In this document: positions 16,230 to 24,585 of the stretch, piece after piece
Numbering within the stretch: the first letter of the stretch is position 1
Layout: each line of letters starts with the position of its first letter
Origin: Sphingomonas sp. QA11
Lineage (GTDB): Bacteria; Pseudomonadota; Alphaproteobacteria; Sphingomonadales; Sphingomonadaceae
DNA: 64,000 nucleotides
NCBI RefSeq assembly: GCF_028473665.1
Contig: NZ_CP098774.1
Span: 2,666,001 to 2,730,000, forward strand
Direction of reading: 5' to 3'
Program-made: the position numbers and the translations under genes
Notes under the pieces: model-generated
What the model was told of the DNA's origin: nothing
Database searches by the model: none
Seen by the model: the letters and a program-made list of their open reading frames with translations, nothing else

Positions 16230-17201
16230 TCAAACCCCGGGATCGGCGACCGGCTGGCGCCGCGCCGCCGCGCGGCTCGGCGCAAACGCCGGAAGCAGGC
16301 GCGCGCCGGCGCCACCGCGCTCCAGCGCGAGGGCGAGGCCCAGCGCCGCCACCGCCAGCGACACCCCGCCGATCACATCCACCAGATAGTGCGCACCGTC
16401 GATCGGGGTCGAGGCAAGCATGGTGAGGTTGAGCAGCACCGCCGGGATGCGAGCGAAGCGGACGCCCCAGAATCCCCAGATCAGCAGCACGGCGCCGCAT
16501 GAATGAAAGCTCGGGAAAGTGATCAGCCCCGCGCCCTCGGCCGGGTTGAGCGTGGCAAGCGTCCCGTGGCGCATCGCCTCGATGAACTTGATATGCTCGA
16601 ACGTGCTGACCGGCTTCAGATTGTCGAACTGGTCGAGCGATACCTGCAACCCGGCATAGACCGACACCGCCGGCACGAAAACGAAGACCATGCAGGCGAC
16701 GAACAGGCTCAGCGCAAAGGCGAAGGTGAAGAGGTGCAGCCGCCGCAGTTCGCCCTGCACGACCAGCAGGAAGACCAGCACCAGCGGCTGGACGAGGAAG
16801 CTGCCATAGGCAAAACGATAGAGGACGACGAGTATCGGATGGGAATCGACCCAGCGGGCATAGGCGAACCAGTCGAACCCGAGCGCGCGGTCGATCCCCA
16901 GCAGCAGTGAGTCGCGATAGGGAAAGCCGCTCGCCGCGGCCGCGAAGCTCAGGAACATGCCGAACATCATGATCAGCATGAACTGGAGGAAGGATTGCAT
17001 GCCCCCCGCGATCATCGGAATCGGGCGCACCAGCCGGTGATAGACCACCAGCGCCAGCGCGATGAGGATCGGGAGCAGCGTGACGTTGGACAATGCCGGT
17101 CTCACGCCGAGCACCGCGAGCGCGACGACAGTGACCGTCCCGAACAGCCCCAGCATCGTCCAGCTCAGCGCCGCAGCGTGTGTGTGATCGGCATCTTCCA
17201 C
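16230..17201 (-). CDS. PAP2/Aur1-like integral membrane phosphotransferase or phosphatase
   Basis: The 323-residue protein has several membrane helices and the PAP2 signature near the C-terminus: SFHSCGAVLL (first catalytic His) and STPIDGAHYLVDVIGG (second His and Asp). The PAP2_3 branch includes Aur1-type inositol phosphorylceramide synthases. Sphingomonads make glycosphingolipids, and an inositol-phosphate operon lies at 4168-6841, so an inositol-lipid role is possible but is inference. The start is a GTG with a weak ribosome site; an internal ATG (17156) is the alternative. Confidence 0.75.
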   Translation of the reverse strand: MEDADHTHAAALSWTMLGLFGTVTVVALAVLGVRPALSNVTLLPILIALALVVYHRLVRPIPMIAGGMQSFLQFMLIMMFGMFLSFAAAASGFPYRDSLLLGIDRALGFDWFAYARWVDSHPILVVLYRFAYGSFLVQPLVLVFLLVVQGELRRLHLFTFAFALSLFVACMVFVFVPAVSVYAGLQVSLDQFDNLKPVSTFEHIKFIEAMRHGTLATLNPAEGAGLITFPSFHSCGAVLLIWGFWGVRFARIPAVLLNLTMLASTPIDGAHYLVDVIGGVSLAVAALGLALALERGGAGARLLPAFAPSRAAARRQPVADPGV

Positions 17202-17287
17202 GTCGTATTGCTACGGAGGGCGTGGTTAACGCACCCCTAATTCACTGCAAAAAACCGGCAATTTCTGAGGATTTCCGCGAGCCCGCA

Positions 17288-17318
17288 GAAAAAAGGGGCG
17301 GCATCGCTGCCGCCCCTT
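17288..17318 (-). terminator. Rho-independent terminator of the outer-membrane barrel gene
   Basis: On the minus strand, 22 bases past the stop codon, the stem AAGGGGCGGCA pairs with TGCCGCCCCTT (loop GCGA) and runs into six T residues. Confidence 0.85.
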
Positions 17319-17339
17319 CCCTGTCCGTCGATCGGTCGA

Positions 17340-17954
17340 TCAGAAGCGGTAACCGAAGCCGATCAGGCCCTGGTGGCGCTGCAGGCCGATATCGGCACCG
17401 AAGTCGTTGCCGGTGCTGTAGTGGGTGTAGAGATACTCGATCTTGGCATAGGTGTTCGCCGAGACCGGCAGCTCGTAACCGGCACCTGCGTGCCAGCCGT
17501 CCAGGTTGCCGCTCTCGGAGCTGCTGGCTGCCGGCGTGATGCGGCTATACGTTCCCGTCGCGCGGCCATTGGTATAGCCGCCCTTCACGTACAGCAGGCC
17601 GCTGCGCACGACACCACCGGCGCGCACGCCCGCGGTGATGTTGCGGCCAGCCTTCAGGCAGACCTCGTTATTGGTGGTTACGCGGGCGCACTTCTTGGTG
17701 GTCGCGCCTTCGATACCGGCATAGGCGCCGATGACGAAGCCCGAGTTGGTGGCATAGTCGTACCCGACCTCGCCGCCGAACGCGAAACCGACCTTCGAGG
17801 CGCTTTCGCCGCCGGCCTTCAGCACCACATCGTCGACGCCGATACGCGCCTCGACGCGCGCGCCGCCCTTGAATTCGGGCGCTTCGTCCTGCGCCATGGC
17901 GGGCGTGGCAATGACGAGTGCCGCGACGGACGCGAAAATAAACTTGGTGTTCAT
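17340..17954 (-). CDS. Outer-membrane beta-barrel protein (opacity/OmpA-barrel type)
   Basis: The 204-residue protein begins with a signal peptide ending APAMAQ-like (MNTKFIFASVAALVIATPAMAQ). It continues with alternating short amphipathic strands (VEARIGVDDVVL, VGFAFGGEVGYDY, SGFVIGAYAGIEG, TAGVRAGGVV, LLYVKGGYTNG) and ends in an aromatic residue (GLIGFGYRF), the outer-membrane insertion signal. It is the small 8-strand type common in sphingomonads. It is monocistronic with its own terminator. Function is probably structural or adhesive and cannot be specified. Confidence 0.82.
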   Translation of the reverse strand: MNTKFIFASVAALVIATPAMAQDEAPEFKGGARVEARIGVDDVVLKAGGESASKVGFAFGGEVGYDYATNSGFVIGAYAGIEGATTKKCARVTTNNEVCLKAGRNITAGVRAGGVVRSGLLYVKGGYTNGRATGTYSRITPAASSSESGNLDGWHAGAGYELPVSANTYAKIEYLYTHYSTGNDFGADIGLQRHQGLIGFGYRF

Positions 17955-18161
17955 ATATTCCCCCGGTGGAGTTGTTTATCGAATTGGCCGCTCGTTGACG
18001 GCGGGGCGACCCCTATTTGTTCCGTGATGCAATGCAACAAAAATGCAACAACCTGACCCGCGGCCTGGGGCTTTTCCGAAAGTGTGTTGCCTGACTGCAA
18101 CACCGGAATTCCGGTTTCGCTATCCCCGTCCGGCGTCCCTGTCCGGCGCCCCTGTCCCGCG

Positions 18162-19067
18162 CTACGTTACCGAGGGCGGCGCGAGTGTCCCCAACCACGC
18201 GACAAGGGCCAGGATGATCGTCGCCGCGCCGGTTTCGAGCAGGATGCTGGTGCGCAGGGCTCGCGCGGCTTCCCCGATATCCGCGGACGATTGCGCTGCA
18301 GCAAATTTCGGCACGAGACGCCAGCGATTGGCGGCCGCGAAGGCGAGCATCGCGGCGAACAGCAACAGCTTCGCGATCAGCAGCCGGCCATACGGAGTCT
18401 CCGGCAGGAGGAGCAGCGCCGCCGGGCCGACGATCATCCCCACGTTGATCGCACCGGTCGCGAGAATCAGCGCGACCAGCACCGAACCGGCGACCGCAAA
18501 GCGGTCAAGGGCCAGGCGGGCCTCCGCCACCGCCGCCTCGCCGTCAAAGGGTGACGCGAGCATCCCGAGCAGCATGGCAAGCGCCCCGACCCAGGCCGCC
18601 GCCGCCATCAGGTGCACCGTGTCCGACAGACGATGGATCGCGCCCCACGCCCCCTCGGCGACTGCGGCGTGCCCGGTCCAGGCAAGCGTCGCGAGCGCGA
18701 ACGCCCCCGTCGCGGCGACGGGCCAGCGCGCCACCTCGCTCCGTATCGCCAGGGCAAGCACGAGCACGATGGCCAGCGCCGCCATCCGCAGAAGGAAGGC
18801 GCCGCCTGGCGCCGTATCCACCAGCACGAAGCGCACTGTTTCGCGGTCGAGGCCGGCGATCGGCACGCCCGCCATCTCCGCTGTCATGGCGACGAAAGCG
18901 GCGGCGCTCAGGACCAGCCCGAGCCCCGCCAGCGTCGTTAAAATCCTTCGTGGACGGATGCGTGGGCGCCCGCGGGGCGCGTGGAGCGGATAGACCGCCA
19001 GCCCGAACAACAGCATCAGGTCGACATAGAGGCCGAACCTGAGCCCGATCTGCACCCAGCCGCTCAC
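18162..19067 (-). CDS. copD: Copper resistance membrane protein CopD
   Basis: The 301-residue protein has about eight hydrophobic segments and the CopD features: an N-terminal VDLMLLFGLAVYPLHAP segment, TGHAAVAEGAWGAIHRLSDTVHLMAAAAWVGAL with conserved His residues in the middle, and GRLLIAKLLLFAAML near the end. CopD proteins sit in the inner membrane and, with CopC, mediate copper passage. The start is 3 bases after the copC stop, so the two form an operon. The multicopper oxidase copA lies on the other strand nearby. Confidence 0.88.
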   Translation of the reverse strand: MSGWVQIGLRFGLYVDLMLLFGLAVYPLHAPRGRPRIRPRRILTTLAGLGLVLSAAAFVAMTAEMAGVPIAGLDRETVRFVLVDTAPGGAFLLRMAALAIVLVLALAIRSEVARWPVAATGAFALATLAWTGHAAVAEGAWGAIHRLSDTVHLMAAAAWVGALAMLLGMLASPFDGEAAVAEARLALDRFAVAGSVLVALILATGAINVGMIVGPAALLLLPETPYGRLLIAKLLLFAAMLAFAAANRWRLVPKFAAAQSSADIGEAARALRTSILLETGAATIILALVAWLGTLAPPSVT

Positions 19068-19070
19068 ACC

Positions 19071-19457
19071 CTATTTTACGGAAAAGCTGTGCACGCCCGT
19101 GATCCGATGCGTGTCAGCGCTGACCACGACCCAGTCGGCGCGATAGGTGCCGGCCGGAAGCGGCTTCGCCATGGTCAGCACGATCGACTTGCCGTCCGCC
19201 GCGATGGCGCTCGTCACGCCGGTCATCTTCATCGGCCCGTGATTGGCCATGCCCGGCATGCCCGTCATGGTCAGCGTCGCGCTCGACAGCGCCGGCATCA
19301 GCCGCTCGCTGAAGGTCAGCTTGACCGTGCTCGTCCGCGCGACCGTCGCGTCGGCGGCGGGCACCGCGGCGACCAGCCGGGGGTGCGCCAGGGCTGCGCC
19401 GGGCGCCATCACCGAGACGAGGGCGGCAATGATCGCAAGGGCCGGATTGAACTTCAT
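19071..19457 (-). CDS. copC: Periplasmic copper-binding protein CopC
   Basis: The 128-residue protein has a signal peptide cleaved before His25 (AALAHPRLVAAVPAADATV), the hallmark N-terminal copper(II)-binding His of CopC, a Met-rich loop (MTGMPGMANHGPMKM at 64-78) suited to copper(I), and the end motif SADTHRITGVHSFSV. The start at 19457 has AGGAG 6 bases upstream. It is first in the copCD operon and divergent from the ECF sigma set, with an imperfect palindrome between them. Confidence 0.9.
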   Translation of the reverse strand: MKFNPALAIIAALVSVMAPGAALAHPRLVAAVPAADATVARTSTVKLTFSERLMPALSSATLTMTGMPGMANHGPMKMTGVTSAIAADGKSIVLTMAKPLPAGTYRADWVVVSADTHRITGVHSFSVK

Positions 19458-19520
19458 GTCGAACTCCTGTGGAATATATCTGGTCGATACGCGACAGCGG
19501 CACACACCCCTCAACCGAAT

Positions 19521-19541
19521 CCGAGGGATTTTATCCCGCGG
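19521..19541. promoter_or_regulatory. Imperfect palindrome between copCD and the ECF sigma operon
   Basis: CCGAGGGAT-TTT-ATCCCGCGG reads as an inverted repeat with one mismatch. It sits between two divergent copper operons, about 30 bases before the anti-sigma start and about 65 bases before copC, as a shared operator would. The binding protein is unknown. Confidence 0.4.
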
Positions 19542-19571
19542 TGCGTATCGGGCGGGACAGAAAGGCAGATC

Positions 19572-19850
19572 ATGGGCAACAATATCGACGACGCGCTGGC
19601 GCGCCTTTCCTCGGCCACGCCGCATGAAGGCCTTGCCGGGCTGGAAGACCGCGTGCTCGGTGCGATCTCGAGCCAGCCCGCATCCGGCCTCGGCACGGGC
19701 GCGACCCTGGCCGCTACTGGCCTGGCGCTCGTCCTTGGACTGGTCAGCAACGTCATTCCATCGTCCGCCGCACGGGCCGCGCCCGCGCTTTCGCCTTTGG
19801 GCGCGCCAAGCCCGCTGGCGCCATCGGCCTTGCTGGGCGGCCCGCAATGA
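19572..19850 (+). CDS. CnrY-like membrane anti-sigma protein
   Basis: The 92-residue protein has a soluble N-terminal part of about 40 residues (MGNNIDDALARLSSATPHEGLAGLEDRVL), one membrane helix (about 43-62, TLAATGLALVLGLVSNVI) and a short Pro/Ala-rich periplasmic tail. Size and layout match the CnrY/NccY anti-sigma factors, which hold an ECF sigma at the membrane. It overlaps the following sensor gene by 4 bases (ATGA), and an ECF sigma follows that, so the three form a Y-X-H type switch. Sequence conservation in this family is low, so the call rests mostly on context. Confidence 0.65.
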   Translation: MGNNIDDALARLSSATPHEGLAGLEDRVLGAISSQPASGLGTGATLAATGLALVLGLVSNVIPSSAARAAPALSPLGAPSPLAPSALLGGPQ

Positions 19851-20284
19851 CTCCGCTCCGCCTCGCCCTCGTCGCGATCCTCGCCTTTGTCGCCGCCGTC
19901 ACCGGCGTGCTGGTCGGTCGGCATTTCGTTGCCGCACCGGCGCAGCCCGGGGTGGATCTCCACGCCGTGCTGCACGACCAGCTGACGCTCGACGCTGATC
20001 AGGAACGTCGGCTGCATGTGCTGGAGGACGGTTTCGCGGTGCGCCGCCGCGCGCTCGAAGGGGAAATGCGCGCCGAGAATGCCCGCCTTGCCCGGGCGAT
20101 CGCCGCCGAACACGGCAATGGTCCGGGCGTCTCGGCGGCGGTCGACGCCTCGCACCGCACCATGGGCGAGCTGCAGAAGGAAACGCTGGCGCATATCTTC
20201 GCGATGCGGGGCCTGCTCCGGCCCGATCAGACGGCGACGTTCGACGCCGCAGTCACCAGGGCGCTGACCGAAGACGCGCGGTGA
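19847..20284 (+). CDS. CnrX-like periplasmic metal sensor
   Basis: The 145-residue protein has an N-terminal membrane anchor (LRLALVAILAFVAAVTGVLVG) and a periplasmic helical hairpin with DLHAVLHDQLTLDADQERRL, two His in the spacing seen in CnrX, and later HRTMGELQKETLAHIFAMRGLL. In CnrX-type systems, metal binding changes contact with the membrane anti-sigma and frees the sigma factor. Given the copper genes on both sides, copper is the likely signal. It overlaps both neighbours by 4 bases. Confidence 0.75.
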   Translation: MTPLRLALVAILAFVAAVTGVLVGRHFVAAPAQPGVDLHAVLHDQLTLDADQERRLHVLEDGFAVRRRALEGEMRAENARLARAIAAEHGNGPGVSAAVDASHRTMGELQKETLAHIFAMRGLLRPDQTATFDAAVTRALTEDAR

Positions 20285-20850
20285 GCAAAGGGATTGCCGA
20301 CAGGTCGGACGGCGAACTCGCCGCCCTGTGCCTGGCGGGCCAGCGCCGCGCCTTTGCGGAGATCGTGCGCCGGCACAAGGCACCGCTCCACCGTCTGGTC
20401 GCGCGGCTCATCGGCGACGAGGAGGAAGCACTCGATGTCGTCCAGGAAGCGTTTGTCTCCGCCCACGACGCGCTGCGCCGTTATGACCCGGCACGGCCGA
20501 TGCGCGCCTGGCTGGCACGCATTGCGATCAACAAGGCGCGCGACTGGCGGCGGCGGCGGATGGTGCGCCGCCTGATCTCCGTGGTGCTGCCGCTCGACCA
20601 TGCCCTGGACGCCGCGGACGATGTCCCGTCGATCGAGACGCAGGCCGCTGACCGGCAGGAACTCGACCGAGTCGCGGCGGCGCTCGCGACCTTGCCGGGC
20701 AATCTGCGCGAAGTGCTGGTGCTGCGCACGATCGAGGGCCTGAACCAGGCCGAGACCGCCGGTATCCTCGCGATCAGCGAGAAGGCGGTCGAGACGCGCC
20801 TCTACCGCGCACGGCAGAAGCTCGCGGATCGGCTTGGCGACACGGCCTGA
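20281..20850 (+). CDS. ECF RNA polymerase sigma factor (CnrH-like)
   Basis: The 189-residue protein has sigma-2 (GDEEEALDVVQEAFVSAHDALRRYDPARPMRAWLARIAINKARD) and sigma-4 (LPGNLREVLVLRTIEGLNQAETAGILAISEKAVETRLYRARQKL) regions joined by a short linker, the ECF layout. It is encoded directly after, and overlapping, the sensor and anti-sigma genes and is followed after about 90 bases by copA. The likely role is to switch on the copper operons when the CnrX-like sensor detects metal. Confidence 0.85.
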   Translation: MSKGIADRSDGELAALCLAGQRRAFAEIVRRHKAPLHRLVARLIGDEEEALDVVQEAFVSAHDALRRYDPARPMRAWLARIAINKARDWRRRRMVRRLISVVLPLDHALDAADDVPSIETQAADRQELDRVAAALATLPGNLREVLVLRTIEGLNQAETAGILAISEKAVETRLYRARQKLADRLGDTA

Positions 20851-20937
20851 CCCTACCGGACTATCTGCCCGGTTTTTTCGAGGGCTGGCCGAAGGGCCCG
20901 CGTATCTTCCATGACCCATCCACCCGCAGGACCTGAA

Positions 20938-22803
20938 ATGACCGCATTGATCGACCGCCGGACCCTTTTGCGCGGCGGTGCCGCCCTGGGCGGGACGGCA
21001 GCCCTCGCCCCCTGGTTTCCGGCCTGGGCGCAGCCGGTATCGGCCGGCATCGTGCGGCCGCTGCCGACCGTGTCCGGCGACGACATCCATTTGCGCATCG
21101 CTCACCAGATGCTGACGATCGACGGCCGGACAAGCCACGCCATCGGCGTCAACGGCACCGTGCCCGCCCCGCTCATCCGCCTGCGCGAGGGCCAGACCGT
21201 CCGTCTGCATGTCGAGAACGCGCTCGACGAGGACAGCTCGATCCACTGGCACGGGCTCATCCTGCCGTTCCAGATGGACGGCGTCCCTGGGGTCAGCTTT
21301 CCCGGCATCAGGCCCCGCTCGACCTTCACCTATGAATTCCCGGTCAGGCAGGCCGGCACCTATTGGTATCACAGCCATTCAGGGCTGCAGGAACAGCTCG
21401 GCCATTACGGCCCGATCGTCATCGATCCGGCGGGGGAGGACCCGATCCGGTCGGATCGCGAACATGTCGTCCTGCTGTCCGACCACAGCCAGCTTCACCC
21501 CCATATGATCTTCAAGAAGCTCAAGCTTCAGGGCGGCTATTTCAACTACCAGAAGCAGACGCTCGCCGGCCTCCTCACCGGCAAGGACCAGCCGCTCAAG
21601 GATCGCCTGGCCTGGGGCGGCATGCGCATGGACTCGACCGACGTCTCCGACGTGACGGGCTCGACCTATTCCTACCTGGTCAACGGCCACGGCCCGCAGG
21701 ACAACTGGACCGGCCTGTTCACGCCGGGCGAGCGCGTGCGGCTGCGTATCATCAACGCCTCGGCAATGACGACCTTCAACGTCCGCATTCCCGGCCTCAG
21801 GCTGACCGTGGTTCAGGCCGACGGCCTGAACGTCCGCCCGGTGACCGTCGACGAGATCCAGGTCGCCGTCGCAGAGACCTATGACGTCATCGTCGAGCCC
21901 GTCGACGACCGTGCTTACACGCTGGTCGGCGAGACCGTCGATCGCTCGGGCATGGCCCGCGCCACGCTGGCCCCCCGCGCGGGAATGGCCGCCGAGGTCC
22001 CGCCCCTGCGCAAGCGCCCCGTCGCCACCATGAAGGACATGGGCATGGATATGGGCGGGGATATGGGTGGGGGCGACATGGCGGCGATGCCCGGCATGGA
22101 CCACGGCGCGTCACCCGCCCCGGCCCCAGCCTGTGCACCCGAACATGCCGCGATGGGCCATTGCACGCCCGCGGCTCCCGCGGGAGCACCTGTGGTCGAC
22201 CATGCCGCCATGGGCCACGGTGCGGCCGGATCGGGCGGCATGAAGCATTCGATGCGTGATTTCTCCAACGCGCCCGGGGTCAGCAAGACGCCGACCGTCC
22301 AGACCATCTCGCCGATGCCCGTCGATCGCACCGGGGAGCCTGGCCAGGGCCTGGTCAATGTCGGCCACAAGGTGCTGGTCTATCGCGACCTGGTCGCGGT
22401 GGATCGCAACCCCGATGTCCGCGCGCCCGATCGCGCGATGCAGATCCACCTCACCGGCAACATGGAACGCTATATGTGGGCGTTCGACGGCCAGAAGCTG
22501 AACGAGGTGAAGCACCCGATCCCGTTCCTGAAGGACGAGCGGGTCCGGGTCACGTTGGTCAACGATACGATGATGGGCCACCCGATCCATCTCCACGGGC
22601 ATTTCTTCGAACTGGTCACCGGGCACGGCGAATACGCCCCGCGCAAGCACACCGTGCAGGTTCAGCCCGGCGGCACCGTGACCTTCGATGTCACCACCGA
22701 CGCCGTCGGCGACTGGGCGTTCCACTGCCACCTGCTCTACCACATGCATGCCGGCATGATGCAGGTCGTGACCGTTCGGCCGCGCGGGGGAGACCAGGCA
22801 TGA
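20938..22803 (+). CDS. copA: Copper resistance multicopper oxidase CopA
   Basis: The 621-residue enzyme has a Tat signal (DRRTLLRGGAALGGTAAL) and all four copper-ligand blocks: HWH at 103-105, HSH at 145-147, HPIHLHGHFF, and the C-terminal HCHLLYHMHAGMM. It oxidises Cu(I) to Cu(II) in the periplasm. A Met/Gly/His-rich insert in the middle (MKDMGMDMGGDMGGGDM onward) includes CAPEHAAMGHC starting at residue 399, a motif repeated in CopB. The start at 20938 has GCAGGA upstream; an in-frame ATG at 20911 is less likely. It overlaps copB by 4 bases (ATGA). Confidence 0.95.
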   Translation: MTALIDRRTLLRGGAALGGTAALAPWFPAWAQPVSAGIVRPLPTVSGDDIHLRIAHQMLTIDGRTSHAIGVNGTVPAPLIRLREGQTVRLHVENALDEDSSIHWHGLILPFQMDGVPGVSFPGIRPRSTFTYEFPVRQAGTYWYHSHSGLQEQLGHYGPIVIDPAGEDPIRSDREHVVLLSDHSQLHPHMIFKKLKLQGGYFNYQKQTLAGLLTGKDQPLKDRLAWGGMRMDSTDVSDVTGSTYSYLVNGHGPQDNWTGLFTPGERVRLRIINASAMTTFNVRIPGLRLTVVQADGLNVRPVTVDEIQVAVAETYDVIVEPVDDRAYTLVGETVDRSGMARATLAPRAGMAAEVPPLRKRPVATMKDMGMDMGGDMGGGDMAAMPGMDHGASPAPAPACAPEHAAMGHCTPAAPAGAPVVDHAAMGHGAAGSGGMKHSMRDFSNAPGVSKTPTVQTISPMPVDRTGEPGQGLVNVGHKVLVYRDLVAVDRNPDVRAPDRAMQIHLTGNMERYMWAFDGQKLNEVKHPIPFLKDERVRVTLVNDTMMGHPIHLHGHFFELVTGHGEYAPRKHTVQVQPGGTVTFDVTTDAVGDWAFHCHLLYHMHAGMMQVVTVRPRGGDQA

Positions 22804-24053
22804 ACCCGCTCCTGCTCCTCGCGACCGCCTCGGCGATCGCCCTCGCCCCTCCCGCGGCGGCGCAGACCATGGATCATTCGAGCATGCCGGGCATGGCCAT
22901 GCCGGCCCAGGTTAAGCCGAAGGCGAAACCGGCGACGCGGTCCGGGAAACCAAAGGCGAAGCCCGTCAGCAAAGCGGCCCGTAAACCCATCGTGCCCATC
23001 GCTACGCCCGATTGTCCGCCCGAGCACGCGGCGATGGGGCATTGCACCCCCGCCGGATCGACCCCGCCAGCACCAACGCCGACCGATCCCCATGCCGGCC
23101 ACGACATGTCCTCGATGCCCGGCATGAACCAGCCCGCCGCGCCGGCGACGCCGGTCGCCACCGACCCCGATTGCCCACCCGAACATGCAGCAATGGGTCA
23201 TTGCACGCCGGCCGCCCCCTCGACTCCCTCTCCCGCCGGCCAGGACATGGTGTCGACGCCGGGCATGGAACAGGCAGCGCCGGGCCATGGCGCGAGCGGC
23301 ACCGCCCTCCCCCCTGGCAACGCCCCCGCGCCGGCCGCCCCTTCGGCTGACTATGCCGATCGCATCTGGGGCACGGACTCGATGCGCGGCGCGCGGGATA
23401 CGGTGCGCCGCGAACATGGCGGCGCCACCTTCTCGCAGATCATGTTCAACCTCGCCGAATATCAGGCAAACAAGGGCCGCAACGGCTTCCGCTGGGATGC
23501 CGAGGGCTGGTTCGGCGGCGACATCGACCGCCTCGTCGTCAAGTCGGAAGGATCAGGCAGCTTCGGCGAGGGCGTCGGGCATGCCGAGGTCCAGGCGCTC
23601 TACAGCCGCGCGGTCGGCCCCTATTTCAACCTCCAGGCCGGTATCCGCCACGACATCCGGCCCGATCCGTCGCGCACCTATGCGACCATCGGCGTCGAGG
23701 GGCTCGCCCCTTATTGGTTCGAGGTCGAGGGCGCGCTGTTCCTCTCGAACAAGGGCGACCTGCTCGGGCGGGTCGAGGGCTATTATGATCAGCGCATCAC
23801 CCAGCGCCTGATCCTTCAGCCCCGCGCCGAGATCAACCTGGCGGCGCAGGACGTGCCGGAAAACGGCATCGGCGCCGGCGTGTCGGACATCGAGCTTGGC
23901 CTCAGGCTCCGTTACGAACTCGCGCGCGAATTTGCCCCCTATGTCGGCGTCTCCTGGGACCGCAGTCTCGGCCGTACCGCCGATTTCGCCCGCGCCGCCG
24001 GGGAACGTCCGTCCTCGACCAGCTTCGTGGCCGGCGTGCGCGCCTGGTTCTGA
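22800..24053 (+). CDS. copB: Outer-membrane copper resistance protein CopB
   Basis: The 417-residue protein has a signal peptide (about 1-22), then a long low-complexity metal-binding region with MDHSSMPGMAMP and two copies of CPPEHAAMGHCTPA (first Cys at 72 and 125), then the CopB barrel domain (WGTDSMRGARDTVRREHGG, WFGGDIDRLVVKSEG, GVSWDRSLGRTADFA, ending VRAWF with a terminal Phe). CopB is an outer-membrane partner of CopA. Typical CopB has a shorter Met-rich leader, so the tandem Cys/His blocks are notable. Confidence 0.93.
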   Translation: MNPLLLLATASAIALAPPAAAQTMDHSSMPGMAMPAQVKPKAKPATRSGKPKAKPVSKAARKPIVPIATPDCPPEHAAMGHCTPAGSTPPAPTPTDPHAGHDMSSMPGMNQPAAPATPVATDPDCPPEHAAMGHCTPAAPSTPSPAGQDMVSTPGMEQAAPGHGASGTALPPGNAPAPAAPSADYADRIWGTDSMRGARDTVRREHGGATFSQIMFNLAEYQANKGRNGFRWDAEGWFGGDIDRLVVKSEGSGSFGEGVGHAEVQALYSRAVGPYFNLQAGIRHDIRPDPSRTYATIGVEGLAPYWFEVEGALFLSNKGDLLGRVEGYYDQRITQRLILQPRAEINLAAQDVPENGIGAGVSDIELGLRLRYELAREFAPYVGVSWDRSLGRTADFARAAGERPSSTSFVAGVRAWF

Positions 24054-24092
24054 CGGCACCGGGTGGAAGCATCCCTTGGAAGGAGACATGCA

Positions 24093-24545
24093 ATGAAGTC
24101 GATCCGAATGCTGGCGACCGCCCTTGCCCTCGCGATCCCTGCGGCGGCGATGGCTGCGGGCCCGATCGTCGTCCACCGCGACCCGGGCTGCGGCTGCTGC
24201 GAGAAATGGGCCGCGCAGGCCAGGGCTGAATTCAAGCGCCAGATGCGCATGGTCGACGACGCCAACCGCGCGACGCTGTCGGCGCGGTACGGCATCCCCG
24301 CGCAGTTCGTGTCATGCCACACAGCGATCGTCGACGGCATGGCGTTCGAGGGCCATGTCCCGATCGCCGAGATGAAGCGAGTCCTCGCCCAGCGCCCGCG
24401 CGGCGTCGCCGGGCTTGCGGTCGCCGGCATGCCGATCGGCTCGGCCGGGATGGAAGTGCCGGGCACGGCGCCACAGGCCTATAGCGTCATGGCCTTCGGG
24501 CCGGCGGGGCAGAAAGTCTATTCCCGACGCATCGGCGCAAAATAA
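24093..24545 (+). CDS. Periplasmic DUF411 metal-binding protein
   Basis: The 150-residue protein has a signal peptide (about 1-21) and the DUF411 core: VVHRDPGCGCCEKWAAQA with the CGCC metal site, SCHTAIVDGMAFEGHVP with a Cys-His pair, and GIAGLAVAGMPIGSAGMEVPG-type glycine turns. DUF411 proteins occur with CopA/CopB and are thought to bind copper in the periplasm. AGGAG sits 8 bases upstream of the ATG. It is the last gene of the copper operon, with a hairpin after it. Confidence 0.88.
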   Translation: MKSIRMLATALALAIPAAAMAAGPIVVHRDPGCGCCEKWAAQARAEFKRQMRMVDDANRATLSARYGIPAQFVSCHTAIVDGMAFEGHVPIAEMKRVLAQRPRGVAGLAVAGMPIGSAGMEVPGTAPQAYSVMAFGPAGQKVYSRRIGAK

Positions 24546-24561
24546 CCCGGTCTCGGTGCGC

Positions 24562-24579
24562 CCGCCGGCGTGCCGGCGG
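24562..24579. terminator. Short GC hairpin between convergent genes
   Basis: CCGCCGGC and GCCGGCGG form a stem with a very small loop in the 40 bases between two convergent stops. There is no U-run, so this is a weak terminator call. Confidence 0.3.
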
Positions 24580-24585
24580 CGCCCC

